A stretch of DNA of 8,572 nucleotides from UMGS1649 sp045659265 (GTDB taxonomy: Bacteria; Bacillota; Clostridia; TANB77; CAG-465), in the NCBI GenBank assembly GCA_045659265.1, contig JAZOWO010000119.1, positions 1-8,572 on the forward strand. The letters are read 5' to 3'. The notes beneath the pieces were generated by a model, which saw only the letters and a list, made by a program, of their open reading frames with translations, did no database searches and was not told the DNA's origin. Below are positions 1 to 4,793 of this stretch, piece after piece; position 1 is the first letter of the stretch, and each line of letters starts with the position of its first letter. Position numbers and translations under genes: made by a program.

Positions 1-593
1 AATAATATTTTAAATATTTTTTTAGAATCTTTTCTTAATGATTCTGCACTTTTATACCCGTTGTCTAAAATCTTATAATATAAACATAGTATTTCTGAAT
101 TACCTAATATTTTTTTCGTATATTTTTCTACTATTTTTTTCTTATCTTTCTCATACGCTTTATTCTTTTCTTCCAAAATAGTTTGTATTGTTGCATTATC
201 TTCTATTTTACCTTTTGCACTTTTAATTATTTCTTGAGCTCTTTTCATTGTTGTTTCTTGTGATTTTATTATTGTATTACTTGTAATTATATTCTCATCT
301 TCTTTCAACACCAAATATTGCGCTATTCCGCCAATAACTCCTAAAGCAAACCCTAAGCCGAAGATTACACTCATCCCCAATAAATCTGCTTTTGCTAATA
401 AATCTATTGTCAAATTATATAACCCCAACGATATTCCTGCTATAACAAACAATATAATTATATTATTTTTATATTTACTAATTGCATCTGTTCCACAAAA
501 TTCACATTTGCCACCTATACATTCCATTAATTTATGGCACTTGGGGCAATGTATTTTTTCTATGCTTTCTCGTGATTTTACTTTCACTTCCAT
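1..593 (-). CDS. Zinc-ribbon protein with two membrane segments (3' end cut by window edge)
   Basis: This reading frame is open from the ATG at 593 to the window edge, giving 197 codons, so the C-terminus is missing. Residues 16-33 form a zinc-ribbon-like knuckle (CPKC at 16-19, CEFC at 30-33, with an extra Cys25). Two hydrophobic segments follow, at about 44-63 and 71-96, the second rich in Gly. The remainder is charged and helical, with probable coiled coil from about 100 to 155. The start is supported by an AGGGGGAAG ribosome binding site about 4 nt upstream. The layout (N-terminal zinc ribbon, two membrane helices, charged tail) is common among uncharacterised clostridial membrane proteins. 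I do not recognise a specific family and assign no function. It is separated from the upstream operon by the terminator at 645-673, so it probably has its own promoter. Confidence 0.8.
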   Translation of the reverse strand, partial: MEVKVKSRESIEKIHCPKCHKLMECIGGKCEFCGTDAISKYKNNIIILFVIAGISLGLYNLTIDLLAKADLLGMSVIFGLGFALGVIGGIAQYLVLKEDENIITSNTIIKSQETTMKRAQEIIKSAKGKIEDNATIQTILEEKNKAYEKDKKKIVEKYTKKILGNSEILCLYYKILDNGYKSAESLRKDSKKIFKIL

Positions 594-607
594 TTTCTTC
601 CCCCTAA

Positions 608-624
608 ATTATACCCATATTATA
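608..624 (-). promoter_or_regulatory. Candidate -10 elements for the zinc-ribbon gene
   Basis: Two perfect TATAAT hexamers lie on the minus strand, at 619-624 and 608-613, just upstream of the ribosome binding site of the gene starting at 593 and just downstream of the terminator at 645-673. Neither has a recognisable -35 at 16-18 nt, so this is a candidate only; in DNA this AT-rich the hexamer alone is weak evidence. Confidence 0.35.
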
Positions 625-644
625 CTACTATTTTTATAAAAATA

Positions 645-673
645 AAAGTAACAGATATAATTTCTGTTACTTT
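645..673 (-). terminator. Intrinsic terminator of the nuclease/amidase operon
   Basis: A perfect 11-bp inverted repeat (663-673 with 645-655) encloses a 7-nt loop. On the minus strand it is followed by TTTTATTTTTAT. It lies 7 nt after the stop codon of the gene ending at 680. The stem has only three G-C pairs, so termination may be incomplete, but position and U-tract fit well. Confidence 0.75.
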
Positions 674-679
674 ACATTT

Positions 680-1483
680 TTAATAATTTATTTGTTCTAC
701 TTCTACAAGATAATATGACTTACCATCTTTCTTTAATGTATATCTTAAAACTGGCATTTCATCTCTATGATCATTTATCCATATTTCTTCTTTTTCCATA
801 TCTTCGTATGTATCAAAAACATGAACTAAATCATTACCATTTTTATCTCCAATTATTACTTGCACTTTAGTATTTTCAAAATCTATATCACCATATTCAT
901 CTGTAACTACACTATCTTCATCATAATTATATACTCCAGATAGCATGTATGTATATATATAGTAATAATCTTTTGTTTCTGTCGCGTTCATTAATATTTG
1001 TTTACTAAATATTCCAACATACCCCAAAGGTATTACCGAATAAGATTTAGATTCTTCATCATAATAAAATATCGATTTACTTACATCTGGCTCTGTTACT
1101 TCTTTAGTATTTATCTTTGCATCTTTACCAAATATTTTCTTTACATATTTATTTACATTGGCTTCAGAATAATCAAAATCCTCCTCATCCATCATTTTTT
1201 GAAGCGTTGCATCCATTATGAAAAAGCTCGAAAATGGTGCTATTTCTTCATAATATATTTTAGGTATAAAGCTATATAATTCTTCTCTCATAGACTTTGT
1301 TACATCTTTTTCATCATCATCTATTTTAGATGGTGCTTTGCCTGTAAGCTCGCCTGTACTGTTGTTATTATTTGTAACATTATTTACGGGCGGTTTATCT
1401 GTTCCTGTAAATATTATTACCCCTAGACAAACAACAACTACTAGTGTAATTACTGCTATTATTGTTATTTTCTTCTTATCCAT
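680..1483 (-). CDS. Membrane-anchored acidic protein of unknown function
   Basis: This 267-aa protein has a lysine-rich N-terminus and one hydrophobic segment at residues 6-26, then an Asn/Thr/Ser-rich linker (about 32-44) and an acidic, Tyr-rich domain that should lie outside the cell. The single Cys in the hydrophobic stretch (VVVCLG) does not make a proper lipobox because Gly/Ala is missing at -1, so an uncleaved anchor is more likely than a lipoprotein. The C-terminus (LKKDGKSYYLVEVEQ) resembles the ends of many uncharacterised secreted proteins of gut clostridia, but I cannot name a domain. The start is fixed by a GAGGAGA ribosome binding site that nearly touches the stop codon of the nuclease gene, 13 nt upstream. 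The two genes are therefore very likely co-transcribed, and a shared envelope role is an inference from that. Confidence 0.85.
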   Translation of the reverse strand: MDKKKITIIAVITLVVVVCLGVIIFTGTDKPPVNNVTNNNNSTGELTGKAPSKIDDDEKDVTKSMREELYSFIPKIYYEEIAPFSSFFIMDATLQKMMDEEDFDYSEANVNKYVKKIFGKDAKINTKEVTEPDVSKSIFYYDEESKSYSVIPLGYVGIFSKQILMNATETKDYYYIYTYMLSGVYNYDEDSVVTDEYGDIDFENTKVQVIIGDKNGNDLVHVFDTYEDMEKEEIWINDHRDEMPVLRYTLKKDGKSYYLVEVEQINY

Positions 1484-1496
1484 TTTCTCTCCTCAT

Positions 1497-2057
1497 CTAC
1501 TCATTCCATAATCCAACTTTGTTTTCTCTTGCTTCTTTTTGTATTTCCTTAAATTCTTCTACATATTTAACATTTGGTGGATATGTTGCAATTTTAGCAT
1601 ATCCTATTTCTAATAAATGTTTATTGTACATTTCGCCATCTATATATACATATGCAAGAAGTCTTCCATACTTGTCTCTTTCTTGTACATCAAATTCCAA
1701 TTTAACTGTTTTTCCATTTAATTTAGACTTAGTATAATCTGATACTAATATACCCTCTTTAGTATTTTTGCTACTATCTGCATGTACACTTTCAGGTGTA
1801 TCTACACCTATTAATCTTACCTTTTCTTGTTTGCCCTTAAATTCTATAACAAAAGTATCACCGTCAACAACTCTAACTACTTTATATTCGTTTAGTTTGT
1901 TAACATCAGTGTATGCATTTGATTCTGTAATAACCTTATTACTACTATCTAAATATTTTTCTAAATCTATATATCCAGTTTCATCTAGTACTATTAATAC
2001 TAATGCTATTATGCTAGTTAATATTCCATATATTATCTTTTTATGTTTCTTTTTCAT
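1497..2057 (-). CDS. Membrane-anchored thermonuclease-like (SNase family) nuclease
   Basis: This is a staphylococcal nuclease-family, Ca2+-dependent phosphodiesterase expected to cut DNA/RNA outside the cell. With the ATG at 2057 it is 186 aa. An N-terminal lysine cluster and a hydrophobic segment (about 8-25) form a signal or anchor, and the nuclease domain covers about 59-186. All catalytic and metal positions of S. aureus nuclease have equivalents: Asp67 in DGDT (Asp21), Arg81 in VRLIG (Arg35), Asp86, Thr87 and Glu89 in VDTPE (Asp40, Thr41, Glu43), and Arg132 in DKYGR (Arg87). A longer frame could begin at a GTG at 2084, but that codon lacks a ribosome binding site, while AAGAGGT precedes the ATG at 2057. 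The gene follows the papain-like gene by 33 nt and precedes the anchored protein by 13 nt. Its role could be nutrient scavenging, biofilm DNA turnover or competition; the sequence does not decide. Confidence 0.92.
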   Translation of the reverse strand: MKKKHKKIIYGILTSIIALVLIVLDETGYIDLEKYLDSSNKVITESNAYTDVNKLNEYKVVRVVDGDTFVIEFKGKQEKVRLIGVDTPESVHADSSKNTKEGILVSDYTKSKLNGKTVKLEFDVQERDKYGRLLAYVYIDGEMYNKHLLEIGYAKIATYPPNVKYVEEFKEIQKEARENKVGLWNE

Positions 2058-2063
2058 TTGTTT

Positions 2064-2070
2064 ACCTCTT
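2064..2070 (-). promoter_or_regulatory. Ribosome binding site that sets the nuclease start
   Basis: AAGAGGT on the minus strand lies 6 nt before the ATG at 2057-2055. No comparable site precedes the upstream GTG at 2084-2082, so the shorter product with the lysine-rich signal sequence at its very N-terminus is preferred. Confidence 0.7.
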
Positions 2071-2090
2071 AAAAATGTTATCACAAAACA

Positions 2091-2696
2091 TTAAGTATTG
2101 CAATTTAAGTGTTTTCTTTTACTTAATTTAATATTGTTCTTTTCCATTTGTTTTAATTCTTTATCTGTAAATTTAACTCTGTATCTATAATTTCTTAAAA
2201 GTCCTTTATATATACTCTTGTGTGGAAGCGCATAAAAGTGTTCAGGTTGTATTATTTCAGGTAAACCTTCTACCACTCCCGCTTCTTCCAAAACATATTT
2301 TACAAACTCAGCACAATACAAATGATTCTCTTTTTGTATCTTTTTATTTATACTTACTGCAAAAAGTCCTGGTATATTAAATTTGTATTTTTCTTTTTCA
2401 GCTTCCATATTTAATATTATTTTCTCAATTTTTGCATATTGCTCATCTGTAACTCTAACTCTTAAAACTTCAGATGTTGTATTTCTAAATCTATAAAACG
2501 TTCCGCTATGTATATGTTCATGTACAAAACCACCAACGAAAGTATTGTATGGATTAAGTCTTCCGAAACTATACATTTTTTCTAACTCTTTATCTAATGC
2601 TATAGACACATGTCCAAATTCTTTTCTAGTATAGAATTTTACCATTCTTGAAACTATTGTGCCTGTCATCGTTAATACTATATATATACTTCTCAT
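2091..2696 (-). CDS. Permuted papain-fold (YiiX/NlpC-P60-like) cysteine amidase or peptidase
   Basis: This 201-aa protein has the hallmarks of the circularly permuted papain-like (YiiX/YebB-type NlpC/P60) superfamily. A catalytic His comes first, in EFGHVSIALD (His29), and the nucleophile comes later, in YCAEFVKYVL (Cys128, with Glu130 two residues on). Family members hydrolyse amide or thioester bonds in peptidoglycan peptides, proteins or lipids; the substrate here cannot be read from sequence. There is no signal peptide or membrane helix, so it is probably cytoplasmic or exported by another route. The C-terminal 25 residues are Lys-rich. The ATG at 2696 is supported by AAGGAAG about 7 nt upstream. 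It is the first gene of an operon with the nuclease and the anchored acidic protein, driven by the promoter at 2721-2749. Superfamily assignment is fairly secure; the precise activity is not. Confidence 0.78.
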   Translation of the reverse strand: MRSIYIVLTMTGTIVSRMVKFYTRKEFGHVSIALDKELEKMYSFGRLNPYNTFVGGFVHEHIHSGTFYRFRNTTSEVLRVRVTDEQYAKIEKIILNMEAEKEKYKFNIPGLFAVSINKKIQKENHLYCAEFVKYVLEEAGVVEGLPEIIQPEHFYALPHKSIYKGLLRNYRYRVKFTDKELKQMEKNNIKLSKRKHLNCNT

Positions 2697-2720
2697 TTTT
2701 CTACTTCCTTAAGTATGTAT

Positions 2721-2749
2721 ATTATACACGAAAAAAAGCGAGATTTCAA
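2721..2749 (-). promoter_or_regulatory. Sigma-A-type promoter of the amidase/nuclease operon
   Basis: On the minus strand TTGAAA (2744-2749), a 17-nt spacer and a perfect TATAAT (2721-2726) match the vegetative consensus at 11 of 12 positions. It lies just upstream of the ribosome binding site for the ATG at 2696. The -35 sits in the loop and the start of one arm of the terminator at 2738-2758. Confidence 0.75.
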
Positions 2750-2758
2750 CAATCTCGC
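2738..2758 (-). terminator. Intrinsic terminator of the fucO-like gene / fermentation block
   Basis: A perfect 8-bp stem (GCGAGATT at 2751-2758 as read on minus, with AATCTCGC at 2738-2745) has a 5-nt loop, and on the minus strand it is followed immediately by seven T. It lies 36 nt past the stop of the alcohol dehydrogenase gene. The GC content of the stem and the U-run make this one of the clearest terminators in the window. Confidence 0.9.
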
Positions 2759-2794
2759 CTTGTTTGTTAATTAATATGTTATCCAATTTTTATA

Positions 2795-3949
2795 TTACAT
2801 AGCTTCTCTATATAATTTGATGAAGTCTTCTTTAGTAACTTCTCTTGGGTTACCTGGCATACATGGATCTGCCATTGCTTTTTCAGCAAGCATTTCTAAG
2901 TCTTCTTCTTTACATCCAGTATCTTTAACTGTTGTGTTTATTCCTACAGTTTTAGAAAGTTCTAATATCTTTCCTACAAATACTTCTACTGCTTGTTCAT
3001 CAGTAAAGCTTAATGCTCCTATTACACCTAAACCAGCTAGTATTTCTTTAAATCTATCTGCACAAACCGCACCATTAAATCTCATAACTGTTGGAAGTAA
3101 TATTGTATTAGCTAGACCATGTGGTGTGTCATATACAGCACCTAATTGGTGAGCCATTGAGTGAACTATTCCTAGTCCAACATTTGAGAATCCCATACCA
3201 GCTATGTATTGAGCAAGAGCCATTTTTTCTACAGCTTTTGGATCTTTTTCATTTACAGCTGCTGGTAAATATTTAAATATTAATTTAATAGCTTGCATGT
3301 GGAACATGTCAGACATTGTATTGTGTCCTTTAGTAATGTATCCTTCAACCGCATGTGTTAACGCATCCATACCTGTAGCTGCTGCTGTAGATTTTGGAAG
3401 TGTTTCCATAAGTTCAGAGTCTACTATTGCAAGAAGTGGTATATCGTTAGGATCAACACAAACCATTTTAACTTCTCTATCTTCATCAGTTATTACATAG
3501 TTAATTGTAACTTCTGCTGCAGTACCATGAGTTGTTGGAAGTGCAACCATTGCCATTCCTCTATTTTTAGTATTAGATAGTCCTTCTAAAGATACAACAT
3601 CTGCTCTATCTGGGTTAGTCATTATTATTGAAATACCCTTAGCAGTATCCATTACAGAGCCACCACCTACTGCAACTATTACATCTGCACCAGATGCAAT
3701 GCATGCTGCTACACCATCTTGTACATTTTTTACAGTTGGGTTTGGTTTAATATCTGCATAAGTATCATAAGGGATACCAGCTGCATCTAAAACAGCACTA
3801 ACTTTTCCTGCAACGCCACAATCTAAAAGAGTTTTATCTGTTACAAATAATACTTTTTTGTATCCTCTATTAGTTATTTCACTTGCTAATACTTCTCTTG
3901 AACCTCTACCAAAATGTGAAGTTTCATTTAAAACAAATCTTTCTGACAT
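2795..3949 (-). CDS. fucO: Iron-containing alcohol dehydrogenase, lactaldehyde reductase (FucO)-like
   Basis: This is a group III, metal-dependent NAD(H) alcohol dehydrogenase of 384 aa, close in length to E. coli FucO (about 382) and similar to it by eye along the whole chain. Shared blocks include FVLNET/FGRG at the N-terminus, AAEVTINYVITDE, GMDALTHAVEGYIT and YIAGMGFSNVGLG. The nucleotide-binding GGGS is at 95-98, and metal ligands are Asp195, His199, His263 and His277. FucO reduces L-lactaldehyde to 1,2-propanediol during fucose or rhamnose fermentation, but relatives accept other small aldehydes and diols, and no sugar-catabolism genes are nearby, so the physiological substrate is open. 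Residue 141 in the PTTxGT loop is His where relatives usually have Ala. The ATG at 3949 has an AAGGAGG site. The gene is 82 nt after the kinase gene and may share its transcript or use a weak promoter in the gap. It ends at the terminator 2738-2758. Confidence 0.9.
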   Translation of the reverse strand: MSERFVLNETSHFGRGSREVLASEITNRGYKKVLFVTDKTLLDCGVAGKVSAVLDAAGIPYDTYADIKPNPTVKNVQDGVAACIASGADVIVAVGGGSVMDTAKGISIIMTNPDRADVVSLEGLSNTKNRGMAMVALPTTHGTAAEVTINYVITDEDREVKMVCVDPNDIPLLAIVDSELMETLPKSTAAATGMDALTHAVEGYITKGHNTMSDMFHMQAIKLIFKYLPAAVNEKDPKAVEKMALAQYIAGMGFSNVGLGIVHSMAHQLGAVYDTPHGLANTILLPTVMRFNGAVCADRFKEILAGLGVIGALSFTDEQAVEVFVGKILELSKTVGINTTVKDTGCKEEDLEMLAEKAMADPCMPGNPREVTKEDFIKLYREAM

Positions 3950-3986
3950 ATCTTATTCCTCCTTATTTAATTTACATCAAAAATAT

Positions 3987-4016
3987 ATAATAACGTACCT
4001 AAGTACCATTATCCAA
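3987..4016 (-). promoter_or_regulatory. Weak candidate promoter with a spacer dyad upstream of the fucO-like gene
   Basis: On the minus strand TTGGAT (4011-4016), an 18-nt spacer and TATTAT (3987-3992) make a poor to moderate promoter candidate. An imperfect dyad, GTAC-TTAG-GTAC with AT extensions and one bulge (3990-4012), fills the spacer. Since TATATATTTTT follows on the minus strand, it could instead act as a weak terminator or attenuator after the kinase gene. Confidence 0.3.
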
Positions 4017-4031
4017 ATTTAATTAATTATA

Positions 4032-4793
4032 CTATCCAAAGTCTACAACATTTATCCAACGACTTAAGAATTCTTGTTCCTCTTTAATACCTTTAGTAAG
4101 TTGAGTTGCTGCAACTATTGGAATCCATCTTCTAATATGTGTTTTTTCTATTCCACTCTTTTCTGCAAACATTTCTAAATACTTATCTGCTAGTTCCTCT
4201 TTACCTTGTATTGAGAATAAAAGGAATGTTCTTGCTGCATCTCCTGATGCATTACCTTGAGTAGCATGTGACCAATCTAGTACATATGCACCACCTTTTT
4301 CTGTAATTATTATATTACTTGGATTAAAGTCTCCGTGACATAGTTTCGCATGATTTTTCATACCATCTAATCTTTGCTCTAGTTCATATTTAGTTGCATC
4401 ATCTATAAGATTAGTATCTTTTAGTTTTTTGCTAAACTTGTCCTTCATTCTACTAAGCAAAGGAACTCTTTTAGATAAAACTTCTAATTGAAGTTTAACA
4501 AACAATTCTAAATACTCGTCTTCTTTTTCTGGATGCTTTTCCATAAGTTCAGAAAGGGTAGTACCTGAAACATATTCAGATACTAGAGCCCAACCCTCTT
4601 TTATTTTAGTTACTTCTAAAAGCTTTGGAATATTTAAGTCTGTAGCTTCTTCTACACGCGCTTGATTTAATGCTTCATTTAATATATTAGATTTAGGATG
4701 TTTCTTTTCAAATAATTTTATTACTCTATCTCCGTCTCTATATATTGTTTTATTTTTTCTTTCAGCTAACACCTTTACAATTTTTACTGCCAT
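4032..4793 (-). CDS. APH-family small-molecule kinase translationally coupled to adhE
   Basis: This 253-aa protein has the aminoglycoside/choline kinase (APH) fold. Lys26 in RVIKLF is the probable ATP-binding lysine of the N-lobe, VSEY (71-74) the hinge, HGDFNPSN (153-160) the Brenner catalytic motif with Asp155 as base and Asn160 as metal ligand, and Asp173 in VLDWSHA the second metal ligand. A conserved-looking GDAART segment follows at 184-189. All catalytic residues are present, so it should phosphorylate a hydroxyl or amine of a small molecule. The APH superfamily covers choline, thiamine, methylthioribose, homoserine, fructosamine and antibiotic kinases, and nothing here points to drug resistance. 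The start codon overlaps the adhE stop as TAATG, with GGAGGT upstream, so translation is probably coupled to adhE. An inferred role is metabolite repair or side-reaction clearance linked to aldehyde/alcohol metabolism. Substrate unknown. Confidence 0.88.
   Translation of the reverse strand: MAVKIVKVLAERKNKTIYRDGDRVIKLFEKKHPKSNILNEALNQARVEEATDLNIPKLLEVTKIKEGWALVSEYVSGTTLSELMEKHPEKEDEYLELFVKLQLEVLSKRVPLLSRMKDKFSKKLKDTNLIDDATKYELEQRLDGMKNHAKLCHGDFNPSNIIITEKGGAYVLDWSHATQGNASGDAARTFLLFSIQGKEELADKYLEMFAEKSGIEKTHIRRWIPIVAATQLTKGIKEEQEFLSRWINVVDFG

Noticed and set aside
998..1279. Plus-strand open frame of 93 codons
   Set aside because: It lies wholly inside the minus-strand anchored-protein gene, has low-complexity Phe/Ile/Tyr-rich translation and no ribosome binding site; it is an antisense shadow.
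2058..2084. Longer nuclease form beginning at GTG 2084
   Set aside because: No ribosome binding site precedes the GTG, and the extra nine residues would sit before the lysine-rich start of the signal segment.
4032..4793. Reading the APH-family gene as an antibiotic-resistance determinant
   Set aside because: The fold is shared by many metabolic kinases, and the tight coupling to adhE argues for a housekeeping or metabolic substrate.
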